Both the position numbers and the translations under genes were made by a program. This document shows positions 36,375-45,700 of a stretch of DNA of 64,000 nucleotides, one piece after another (position 1 is the first letter of the stretch; each line of letters starts with the position of its first letter). The stretch is from Linnemannia hyalina (taxonomy: Eukaryota; Mortierellomycota; Mortierellomycetes; Mortierellales; Mortierellaceae). The stretch lies in NCBI GenBank assembly GCA_019671135.1, contig JAHRHY010000016.1, positions 926,501 to 990,500 on the forward strand. Direction: 5' to 3'. Below the pieces are notes generated by a model. It was not told the DNA's origin, searched no databases, and worked only from the letters and a program-made list of their open reading frames with translations.

Positions 36375-39300
36375 ATGGCCAACTCACCCGACAAGCCAGA
36401 GAAGGAGGGTCTGAACTCCTTAATCGAAAAGACAAAAAACAAATTCTTTCGAAAATCACTCAGGACCAAGCGTGGAGCAATCGCTGCCGGGATCGGAATC
36501 GTCCAGCTCGGAACCGGCAGTATCGTCAACCCTCATGAATCTACTGGCAGCAAAGCTGCTACCCCGACCTCCACATCCTCCTCTCCTGCACCCAGCACAA
36601 GAGACCTGTCTACTTTGACTCCTGACAACTCTCCACCTTACTCTGCGGCAAGCTCTCCTGTTCCCGGGGAGAAGAGTCTGTCAGGCGTCCCTACACCCGC
36701 AAGATCCTCCCTTGTTCCTTCAGAAACATCCTTGCCAAGTGCGCACGTCGCAGCCACCCCCTCTGTTTCCTCTGAGACCCCTATTCCCGCTGCCGACACT
36801 CCTGTTGCCTCCAAGACACCTTCTCCGGATGCCAGCACCCCTGCCGTCTCCAAGACTTCTACCTCGGCTGGCGGTGGTTTATTCTCCAAGTTCAGGAGTA
36901 AGCCAACCCCATCACCGGCTCCCGAGGAGAAGAACTGGCCAAAGGTTTTCCCAGACAAAGTAATCCCTCCACTGTTCACAACCCAAATTCCAATACGCGG
37001 CAATCGTATCGAGAGTACAGCGCAGCTCGCCTACACCAATATTTTGCTCCGAAGATACGTTGCGCCTCACTCGGACGAAGCCGGAGACGTCGACAGGCCT
37101 TTGCCTCTCGACCCTCCTCAGCAGGCTTTGCTGGACGCCATCCTGAAGGAAGAGGAAGAGTTGACGCATATCCGTTACCTTTCTACACGAGTCGTCGAGG
37201 AGTTTGCAATGGATGCCCTCAAGACCACGGAGACAATCTCGGAGGTCGTCCTTCTTGGCCCTGCTCTCGAACTGGAGTACCACCGCAAATTGACCAACGT
37301 CCTGATCGGCGAGTTCCAGAAGGCTCCTTTGACGGATATAGCTCTGTTGGAGGGTTTGGTGGAGATGGTCGAGTGTGCAGGAACGGGATATCTCCTCTCC
37401 GACGACCTTGTCAAGGTCCTTGTTGTCCTTCGTCAACGCCTGGTAACGACCCACAAACAGTCCTCCAAGTATCCCTACCATCTCGTACTGGCCCTTTCTC
37501 GTCTGCTTGATGTCATGGTGGGGAACAAGGTCGTGGGTGTGAGTCGTGAAGCCGACCACGAACCTTTGCAGGAGCTCTTGGTTGGGATGATGGAGAGCGA
37601 CGACATATATCTCAAGCACCAGGCCGCCTACGCCTTCCAGGCTCTGATGCACATCCCGAACGATGAGTCTACAAAGGATCGTGTATTGCGAAATGCCACC
37701 ACCATTGTCCAGGGAATCGTTGGTGTTGCCAGTGTCGTCAACCTGAATTTCGAAGGATTCGCCGGCGGCATTGGTAACTTCTACGAGGCCGCCGTCGGTT
37801 TCATCGAGATTGCCGACAAGGTTTACTCTGGAGCTAAGTCAGTCAGGGATGGCGGAGAGGGCCTCTTGGCGAGCCTTAAGACAGGCTTGAAATCTCGTGG
37901 ACGAATCGTCTGGTACATGGCCCTGCGTGAAGCCAAAGAGCACATCCAGCACGGCCGCCTTGATGAGTTCAACGATTTTGTCTTCAAGTTCCCCCTCTTT
38001 CGAAACGTTGAGTTCCAATGGGGGATCTGTCTGTACCTTGGCGAGATTGCGATCAACCCACTCTGGGACTTGGAGTCGCGTGAACACGCCGTCGAGTTCC
38101 TTGGAATGGTTTACGAGGACCCATTGTTCACTCCTAAAAAGCCAGATCCAACACTCTACAGCTGGATCTTGAACGTCCTCCGCCAGGTTTCCGAGTTGCG
38201 AGACGAGGTTATCGCTACCCACGCCAACCACGCCCACTCATCGAACAAGGACGTCGCCAGCCATGCTCAGTTGTTGCTCAAGAACTTGGCGGGTGTCGGT
38301 GATGACGACAGACAGAAGCTTTACACCGAGACCACGCAAGGAGACCCGAATCAGTTCCCAATCAAGATCCGCCTCACCCCTCCGGCGTCTTTCCCTCTGC
38401 TCACCAAGGTCCACAATATTCCCAATGTCGAGTTTGAGCTGAACAATGTGAGGAAGCAACGACTCGTAAGCACCATCAATCATTTGTATATCCCGCCGCA
38501 GGCCAAGCCCAGTCTCCAATCGACTGACGACGAGGCGTTGTTCCCGCTGATGGAGAAGGCTCAGGAATTCCTCAAGGGTCCAAATGAGGTGCTGCTGCTG
38601 CTGGGAGACTCTGGTGCCGGAAAATCGACTTTCAACCTGCAGCTGGAGCGCGCTTTGTGGCAGTCTTACAAGAAGTATGGCCCTATCCCTCTTTACATCA
38701 ACCTTCCGGATATCGAAAAACCAGACCAGGAACTGATCGCCAAGCACCTGAGGAAACTCAACTTCAAGGACCCCCAGATCCGCGAGATGAAGCTGCACCG
38801 CCGTTTTGTGGTCATCTGCGATGGATACGACGAGAGTCAGCTCAAGACCAACCTTCATACCACCAACAAGTGGAACCAGCCTGCACAGTGGAAGGTCCAA
38901 GTTGTCATCAGCTGTCGTGGCCAGTACGTGGGCGCGGATTATCGCGCCCGGTTCCAACCTCAGGGCGACCGATACAGTACCGCCCGTAACGTGGACGCGA
39001 ACGAGCTGATGGAGGAGGCCGCCTTTGCAGCGTTCAACATGGCGCAAGTCGAGCAGTATGTCGAGCAATATACCCTGAACCCGTCAATGGCCAATACTCA
39101 TGCCGACCAGCCGATGTGGACCAAGGATGACTATATGGACAAGTTGCGCAGAATCCCCAACCTGATGGACCTTGTCTCGAACCCCTTCCTTCTGAAGTTG
39201 TCTCTGGATGCTCTCCCTGAGGTCGTCAAATCCAAGTCGGACCTCTTGGAGATCCAAATCACCCGGGTCGAGCTTTACGACAGTTTCGTTAATCGGTGGC

Positions 39301-42059
39301 TGGATATCAACAATTCGAGACTGGACATCAACACCCTGAGCCTGGACGAACAAGATGAGCTGATCGCCCTCAGAGATGCTGGATTTGTTCTGGAGGGTCT
39401 CGACTTTCAACAGCGACTCGCCAAGGCGATCTTCATGAATCAAGACGGACACCCTGTCGTCAACTATACTTATCTTCGCGCCAGAGGTGCCAGGACCCAG
39501 GCCAAGGACTGGAAGACCGAATTCTTTGGCCCTGGTGCGAATTCCAAGTTGCTCCGCGATGCCAGTACCCTCACCAAGACCAACAACAATTACCGATTCA
39601 TTCACCGGTCCCTCTTGGAGTACTTCTACTCAAGAACTTTCTACGACCCTTCTCGCCATAAACCCAGCCCAAGCCCCAGCGACTACGAGAATGACGAGGA
39701 TGACGAGTATTCAAAGGAGCCACTAACGACTAAGGAGTTGCAGGATGAACTAGGCAACAGGAGCATCATCAACGAGCCTTCGGTGATGCAGTTCTTGGCC
39801 GAGCGTGTGAAACTGGACTCTGTCTTCAGGGATCAGCTGGACTCTATCATCCATGCATCCAAGACGGACGCCAAGGCAGGCGTTGCGGCCGCAAATGCGA
39901 TCACCATTTTGATCAGGGCTGAGCTCCAGTTCAACGGCTCCGATTTCCGCGGCATCAGGATCCCCGGTGCCGATCTTCGTGGCGGAGAGTTTGATTCTGC
40001 AAACCTCGAGGGCGCCGATCTGACCAAGGTGAATCTGAGCAAGGCATGGATGCGACGAGCGAACTTGAGCAGGGCCATCATGACTGACGTCCAGTTTGGA
40101 GAGCTTCCGTTCCTGAGAGCCGCCAACTCGGAGGGGGTGCATCAACTTGCCTGGTCGTTCGACGGAAGTCTCCTTGTTACTTTGACGGGACAAGACACCG
40201 TCGGTACCGCTGTCACTGTCTACACCGCTGAAACATGGGAAAATGTCATTTCCTACCCAGGCAGGGATTCCATTGCCACTTCGCCCACCAGTCTGGAACT
40301 TGCCGTCGGACAGGAGAACCATGTCGTGCGACTGGCCGACATCCAGACAGGCCGAGCACGACTCGACTTGGTCGGTCACACCTCCACGGTGACCTGTATT
40401 GCGTTCTCGCCCAATGGGAAACTGATTGTCGCCGGAAGCGCTTCCGAGGAAATTAGGATCTGGTCAACCGCCGATGGCAAGAGCGTCCATGTCCTGAGCG
40501 GTCCTTCGTTCCCTGTCAGGGGCCTTGTATTTTCTCCCAACAACCTCCAGTTCGTCTCGTGTGGAACTGCTGGTGCACCCCAGGTCTGGGATGTGCAGTC
40601 TGGCGAAAAGCTCCTTAACCTGGTGGGTCATACCGGCGCTGTGGAATCCGTGGTCTACTCCAAGGATGGTCTTCAGATCGCAACCGCTGGCGTCGACAAG
40701 GACGTCCGGCTCTGGGATGCGCGCTCTGGCAATACCTCCAAAACCCTGTCTGGACATCATAATGCCGTTGTTGGTGTGGTCTACTCCCCTGACGGCAAAC
40801 TCCTTGCCTCCTGCAGTTCTGACCATACCATCCGCCTGTGGAATCCCAGCAACGGCCGTGCTCGCAACACTCTCTTTGGTCACATCCTCGAAGTCCGCTG
40901 CATTGCCTTCTCGCCAAACGACAAGTACATTGCCTCTGGAGGACTGGATGGAACGATTCGTCTCTGGGGTGCCGGGAGCGGAATGATCGATGCTTATCCA
41001 GACAATGTTGCGGCCAAGCTGGTCTGTGTCGACGTTTCACCCAACGGCAAGTATATCGTGACCGGCAACAGCAAGGGCGTCGGACAACTCTGGTTGACAT
41101 CCACAGGAAAGCAAGTGGTCAAGTTGGAGAAGAATGGTCACTCCATGGAGATTACCGAGGTCGCCTTCTCGCCGTGCGGTCAAAGGATTGTTACCGCTAG
41201 TCTGGATAATACCGTTCGATTTTGGAATGCATTGACGGGAGTCGCCGAATCTATCGTCATCAGCCAACCCCGCGCCATCACCTGTCTCTCCTTCTCGCCC
41301 GATGGCACCCAGCTCGTCACATCGGGCCACGATAAGATCGTTCGAACCTGGGACGCCTACACCGGCAAGCCTGTCCATGTCCTTGAGGGCCACAAGGGCT
41401 GGGTCTCGAAGGTGCCCTTCTCCCCTCGCGGTCACCAAGTTGCCTCCTGTAGTGATGACGGTTCCGTGCGCGTCTGGGACCCCAAGAAGGGTGAAAATCT
41501 GTTGAGCCTGGCACATGATCTCGACAGAGTGAACCAAATCAACGAGAACCAAGTCAAGGTCGACCAGGTCATTTATGATCCCAACAACGAGTCGCTCATC
41601 TCTGTCGTCCTCGGCGAGCGACCCTTCTGCTGGGATTCGACGACTGGAGCGCGCATTGAGATGGATGGGGTGGATGCCAAGGTCACACGGTGCTCGTTCA
41701 CACCCGACGGCAAGATCTTCGCCGCCGCCTGTAAGGATGGTGTCCTCCGACTATGGGACCGCTCGTCCGAGACTGGCAAATGGACCAATGTGCTCCAGAC
41801 CATGATCGGCGCCTCGTCCTGGATGAAGTGGACCAAAGCACCCAAGCGCCTCAACTTGACCACTCTCGACAAGACCGGAAACCTGTGCATCTGGGAACTC
41901 AAGGAAGAGAACGGAGTCTACTCGTTGCAGCTCGACTGGTGCTCTGGATACGAGGAGCTTTCGTTGGTTGAGGCAAACTTGGAGGGTATTGTTGGGTTGT
42001 CGGAGGCGAATATGCAGTTGATGGCGCAGCGTTCCACAATCCAAGCAAACTTTGAGTAA
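36375..42059 (+). CDS. NLR-like STAND protein: helical N-domain, NACHT, pentapeptide repeats, 14 WD40 blades
   Basis: An uninterrupted 1894-codon gene, in contrast to its intron-rich neighbours. Residues 1-185: basic start, then Ser/Thr/Pro-rich disorder. About 195-660: all-helical, armadillo-like region containing a Gly/Ala-rich amphipathic segment. About 738-1000: NACHT-type NTPase with Walker A GDSGAGKST (744-752) and Walker B VVICDGYDE (812-820), followed by the winged-helix-like part with FIHRSLLEYF. About 1183-1245: pentapeptide A(D/N)LxG repeats. About 1250-1890: 14 WD40 repeats (IRLWD-type), enough for two seven-bladed propellers. In other fungi such proteins are intracellular receptors for non-self or damage, with WD40 as sensor and NACHT as oligomerising switch; the ligand and output here are unknown. 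No known effector domain is visible at the N-terminus. Confidence 0.93.
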   Translation: MANSPDKPEKEGLNSLIEKTKNKFFRKSLRTKRGAIAAGIGIVQLGTGSIVNPHESTGSKAATPTSTSSSPAPSTRDLSTLTPDNSPPYSAASSPVPGEKSLSGVPTPARSSLVPSETSLPSAHVAATPSVSSETPIPAADTPVASKTPSPDASTPAVSKTSTSAGGGLFSKFRSKPTPSPAPEEKNWPKVFPDKVIPPLFTTQIPIRGNRIESTAQLAYTNILLRRYVAPHSDEAGDVDRPLPLDPPQQALLDAILKEEEELTHIRYLSTRVVEEFAMDALKTTETISEVVLLGPALELEYHRKLTNVLIGEFQKAPLTDIALLEGLVEMVECAGTGYLLSDDLVKVLVVLRQRLVTTHKQSSKYPYHLVLALSRLLDVMVGNKVVGVSREADHEPLQELLVGMMESDDIYLKHQAAYAFQALMHIPNDESTKDRVLRNATTIVQGIVGVASVVNLNFEGFAGGIGNFYEAAVGFIEIADKVYSGAKSVRDGGEGLLASLKTGLKSRGRIVWYMALREAKEHIQHGRLDEFNDFVFKFPLFRNVEFQWGICLYLGEIAINPLWDLESREHAVEFLGMVYEDPLFTPKKPDPTLYSWILNVLRQVSELRDEVIATHANHAHSSNKDVASHAQLLLKNLAGVGDDDRQKLYTETTQGDPNQFPIKIRLTPPASFPLLTKVHNIPNVEFELNNVRKQRLVSTINHLYIPPQAKPSLQSTDDEALFPLMEKAQEFLKGPNEVLLLLGDSGAGKSTFNLQLERALWQSYKKYGPIPLYINLPDIEKPDQELIAKHLRKLNFKDPQIREMKLHRRFVVICDGYDESQLKTNLHTTNKWNQPAQWKVQVVISCRGQYVGADYRARFQPQGDRYSTARNVDANELMEEAAFAAFNMAQVEQYVEQYTLNPSMANTHADQPMWTKDDYMDKLRRIPNLMDLVSNPFLLKLSLDALPEVVKSKSDLLEIQITRVELYDSFVNRWLDINNSRLDINTLSLDEQDELIALRDAGFVLEGLDFQQRLAKAIFMNQDGHPVVNYTYLRARGARTQAKDWKTEFFGPGANSKLLRDASTLTKTNNNYRFIHRSLLEYFYSRTFYDPSRHKPSPSPSDYENDEDDEYSKEPLTTKELQDELGNRSIINEPSVMQFLAERVKLDSVFRDQLDSIIHASKTDAKAGVAAANAITILIRAELQFNGSDFRGIRIPGADLRGGEFDSANLEGADLTKVNLSKAWMRRANLSRAIMTDVQFGELPFLRAANSEGVHQLAWSFDGSLLVTLTGQDTVGTAVTVYTAETWENVISYPGRDSIATSPTSLELAVGQENHVVRLADIQTGRARLDLVGHTSTVTCIAFSPNGKLIVAGSASEEIRIWSTADGKSVHVLSGPSFPVRGLVFSPNNLQFVSCGTAGAPQVWDVQSGEKLLNLVGHTGAVESVVYSKDGLQIATAGVDKDVRLWDARSGNTSKTLSGHHNAVVGVVYSPDGKLLASCSSDHTIRLWNPSNGRARNTLFGHILEVRCIAFSPNDKYIASGGLDGTIRLWGAGSGMIDAYPDNVAAKLVCVDVSPNGKYIVTGNSKGVGQLWLTSTGKQVVKLEKNGHSMEITEVAFSPCGQRIVTASLDNTVRFWNALTGVAESIVISQPRAITCLSFSPDGTQLVTSGHDKIVRTWDAYTGKPVHVLEGHKGWVSKVPFSPRGHQVASCSDDGSVRVWDPKKGENLLSLAHDLDRVNQINENQVKVDQVIYDPNNESLISVVLGERPFCWDSTTGARIEMDGVDAKVTRCSFTPDGKIFAAACKDGVLRLWDRSSETGKWTNVLQTMIGASSWMKWTKAPKRLNLTTLDKTGNLCIWELKEENGVYSLQLDWCSGYEELSLVEANLEGIVGLSEANMQLMAQRSTIQANFE

Positions 42060-42146
42060 TTATCTGTAATTAAATATTTATTTATTTTTCATACATTCGA
42101 CTATATGTCCCCAATGACCTTTACTCTCCATATCCCGGAATGGCCT

Positions 42147-42640
42147 TTACGCTCCATTTCCTGGCTCCTCGTCCCTCCTCCTCCTTTGGAGCCAGACTCT
42201 TGCGATAGCACAGACCGTCAGAAACAATACAACGCCACCAACGACTCCACCAATAATTGCCGCCACACCCGTATTACTTGTCTCCAGGATTGCAGGCCCG
42301 TGCCGTCAGTATTGATACCGTGATAATGGAAATCGGGCATCCTGAGATGCTTAGGGTTGTAGGTGTTGATCCAACTGTTATTTTTAGCGATATCCTATAG
42401 TAGAGCACGGCCGGGAAAAGCGAAGTTCTTCTGCCTGATCCTTCTCTCTACAAATAACGAAAGAGTCATAAAGTTATGCGTATGCCATCTGGATCAGAGG
42501 TGAAGGTAAGGTCGGGCCTTGAGGTCCATTTGACCGCTGGCTACGGCGAGTATATTAACCTATGTTGGGTGTTGTGTCCGCCTTGAGCTCTCCTCCGATG
42601 TGGTAAATCACAGATCCATCGTCAGTTAGATCATCCCATT
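42147..42640 (-). pseudogene. Remnant of a Kelch-repeat single-pass membrane protein (3' part)
   Basis: Reading the minus strand from 42640: a Kelch-like piece with DDGSVIYHIGG, then NNSWINTYNPKHL and, after a frame change near 42285, a Gly-rich transmembrane helix (AAIIGGVVGGVVLFL) followed by a basic cytoplasmic tail (RVWLQRRRR) and a stop at 42147-42149. This order (Kelch propeller, linker, GG-rich transmembrane helix, Arg-rich tail) is common for fungal cell-surface Kelch proteins. Nothing upstream of 42640 continues it, so it is truncated as well as frameshifted. Some breaks may be short introns I could not resolve. Confidence 0.55.
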
Positions 42641-43365
42641 GGAGAACAAAAAACGAGAAAAAAAGGGGTTAGCAGGTAATCGCGCATCTGTTATGAACAT
42701 ATCCAACACTCTAAAAAATGCACGTACTTTGTTCCTACCCATGCCTTCTCCTTCCTTCCCCTTTGACCATTCCTACTCTCTATTACTCTCTCCTTTTTTT
42801 TGTTTATTGCAGGTGGGGTGAAAGAGAGTCGTTATTTTGCCCGAGATTCTTTGATCAAAAAAAAAATGTTCAGGGCCATCAATCAGTGACACAAGTGATC
42901 AGTGGTAGTGCCTGGATGGGCGGAGGATTGACCTTCTATTGACTGTTAATCTTGGTAAGGGTGAAAGAGAAAGGCACCATTTATTTGCTGGAAGAGCAGA
43001 ATCGATTTCGGCTTGGTGGGCAAAAGTGCCGTGTGCTCCCCTCGTACGCTTGTCGCTCGTTCCTTCGAAGTGTTCGAGAAACCTCCCAGTCTTGGGCGAC
43101 ATGGGAATATGTTACTTACCATCCCCTCCATTTGGAAATCAAACTATGTTGTGACTATGAAACGAAGGTTTGCTATTTGTTTTTTGTCTGTGTAATCGTC
43201 CCAAATTGTACAACATGGAACGTTTCATTCATTTCCTTCACATTCGTTGCACTCCTGGGGAAAATGCTGTCTGCTTTCAATCGCATTCATTTATGCTTCG
43301 TTTGCATGCAGTACCCGCGAAACTAATTCCTTGGCTGCACCCCAATAGCTCCAGTCGCGTACGCT
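42641..43365. other. Spacer before Crinkler copy 1
   Basis: No gene seen. From about 43240 the sequence resembles the upstream flank of Crinkler copy 2 (shared GTTGCACTCCT and ATGCTGTCTGC), marking the left edge of the duplication. Confidence 0.5.
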
Positions 43366-44903
43366 CAAAGTGTTTTGTTCGATCGATGGCGAGAGGGTAC
43401 CTTTTCGCGTTGATATAAACGACAACGACTCAAGTTCTGATCTCAAGGAAAAAATCAAAATGGCAAGACCTAGCCGTCTCCCGCAGGACGCCAATGACCT
43501 CCTTCTGTACAAACCCCCCGAGGGAGTAAGCTTGAACACAGAGCCAGGCATCACTGTTGGAGTGGAAGATGAGATTAGCGACACCAGCTCTCTGCGTGGC
43601 ATGTTTGCGGAAACGAACACGGTTCAAGTGATTGTCCGACCCCCAAGTAGGTCCTCTTACCAGGGCTGTCTTAACGTTATGTTCGATAAGGTTTTTTGCT
43701 TACGCTGTCAATTAATCACTTCTTTCTAGGCTACATGCGCGGGCCGCCGGATGTCGTCCAATACGATAGTCGCTCTGGAGACTTTGTCTGGAGAGAAAAC
43801 ACATTCAAAAACTTTCCTGTCCATGCTGTACATGACTTCACGACACTGCGTCAACACCCGGAACTCGGCTTCTTTGACAAGACCGACTTCATCTTGGCCC
43901 TCGAGTCCTTCCCCGAGCCAGTTCTTGTCTTCCTTCGTCCCCGCAGGTCGGGAAAGTCGCTCGGATTGAGTACATTGGCACACTTCCATGGTCGTGAACA
44001 CCTTCCAGACTATAAACCCCTCTTTGAAGCAAGTGCTTTTTGTCTTTTTTACTGATCATATATATTTGCTCAAAGTGTTATCTCGCATGCCTATTGAACC
44101 CCGCCTATTCTTGCTTGTAGGGCCTTGCCATCAACGAGCACGTGAAAAAGGAGCATCTGGATCCAGGGCGCTACTTTGTCCTACGGTTTGCCTTCTCTAC
44201 AGTTGGTCGTTCCCGAGACAGGGAAGCGGCCGAATAGAACTTGAACCAGATGCTGAACGAGTGGATTGCAGAATTCTAATGTTTGAGATTATGCACAAAT
44301 TGGTGGTGTTGCTACTGCTGCTGCTGCTGCTGCTGTTGTTGTTTTCTTGCTTCTGTTCTTTCAGTAAATAACACAGTTCTTTATATTTGCTCTTTTGTTC
44401 TTCAGGCTGGCAACTTTGCCGGAAGCAAGGCGCCGTAGTTGTCAATCATGGTACACCTTGGTGGACTGACGTTTTGTGTCGGCAAGAACGCACTACGAAT
44501 TCCAAACTTGGTGGTTTGCAGAGTGATTTGGGAGCGCTATTCTGTACATGAATATACAAGCCTAGAGGATGTGAATGACACATTAAGGTTACTTATCGAA
44601 AACGGAAACATCGACAGGATGATCGGATTTTACACCCGCGGTATGCAGAAACACCATGTCAGATATCTTTCAAAAGAAGGAAGTGGGTCACTGTAACTCG
44701 ATGTGTTTCGCCCTGCTGGCTAATATCCACCCGTTCCTTCGGAACATTGGCGTCGAGACGACCATTACCAAGGTATGAAAGATTAATATCGTGTCATGAT
44801 GTCCGTGATATGAGTATTATTTAGAGTAATAGCAATTGCTTTCTCAATCTCCGCAATAGCCCTCTGGAACACCAGGCAGAATTGACATGTTGGTATAGTG
44901 ATG
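43366..44903 (+). pseudogene. Crinkler-type effector gene, copy 1 (decayed)
   Basis: Same family as copy 2. The ubiquitin-like Crinkler header (SIDGERVPFRVDIND...) runs to 43646, where an intact donor (GTAGGT) and acceptor at 43729 join it to an AAA-ATPase-like segment (43730-44028) with the P-loop RPRRSGKSL and the leading FFDKTDFI. Damage is extensive: the start ATG of copy 2 reads ACG here; an in-frame TAG lies at 44235-44237; about 1.0 kb corresponding to copy 2 positions near 59040-60040 is missing; another TAG replaces a Trp codon at 44436-44438; and about 0.4 kb encoding most of the C-terminal nuclease-like domain is missing near 44895. It is unlikely to make a full product. Confidence 0.85.
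44311..44342 (+). repeat. CTG/TTG trinucleotide tract
   Basis: CTG repeats grading into TTG, in the intron-equivalent part of Crinkler copy 1. Copy 2 has a shorter CTG tract at 60064-60085, so the tract changed length after duplication. Confidence 0.85.
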
Positions 44904-45663
44904 TCGCTGGGTGAACAACACCCTTAGCCGCGATAACAACCACACATCAACACCAATAGCAACAACAACAACAAAATCCTGCAACAGTAGCTCTTTGCAA
45001 CAACTACAACAACATTATGCGACAAAGTATGATTAACTCGGATAGTAAAAGGAGGGGGTGAAGGAGCAATTGCAATATCACAAGAGCTGGAAACTTCCGC
45101 GAAAGTGCCGGTACTATGTTGAGGCCCCGGGCATGCCCTCCAAATCGTATATGCTATGCTGCGTGTGGTAAGGAGAAAACTATTAAAGAATGTTCATATA
45201 CGTACACATATCAGCAAACAGCGATGTTGTACGTGAAATGTAAAAAGAAGTTCACTTTAATCCCAAATGTTGGACAAGTGGGCCAATGGGATCAAGCCAG
45301 GGAAGCAGCCTTCTAAAAAGGCGTCTCTCTCTATGATAGACGAGAGTGAGCAAGAGAAGGAGTGGGGTCTGAGTAAACCTTCCTTGGAGTCCCATCTCCA
45401 TCTCCATCACTTTCTTCTCCTTCTTCTTGTTCTTCTTTTCTCTTCTTCCTCTTTCTCGCTCTCTCACTCTCTCTTCACTTTGCCTTCTTCTCGCCTCTCA
45501 TCGCTCTTTTGCCCTTCTCATCCTCAACCCCGGGAATAATACATTAAACACCCTCTTTCACGTCCCCACTCCCTTCCCTTTTTGTGCATTATTACTCGCG
45601 TCAGTTACCTGATCAGTTTTTTTCTGTTTTCCCCTGAGTATTCAAGACATAACTCTCTCTCTC

Positions 45664-45697
<34 letters not shown>

Positions 45698-45700
45698 CCA
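44904..45700. other. Crinkler 3' flank and LHS1 promoter
   Basis: Up to about 45090 this resembles the 3' flank of Crinkler copy 2 (shared GAACAACACCCTTAG and AACTCGGATAG), marking the right edge of the duplication. From 45390 it is CT-rich, ending in TACACA repeats immediately before the LHS1 ATG. Confidence 0.55.

Noticed and set aside
36912..41902. Several minus-strand open frames opposite the NLR-like gene
   Set aside because: They overlap the 1894-codon frame, which has clear NACHT and WD40 motifs, and have no family signal themselves.
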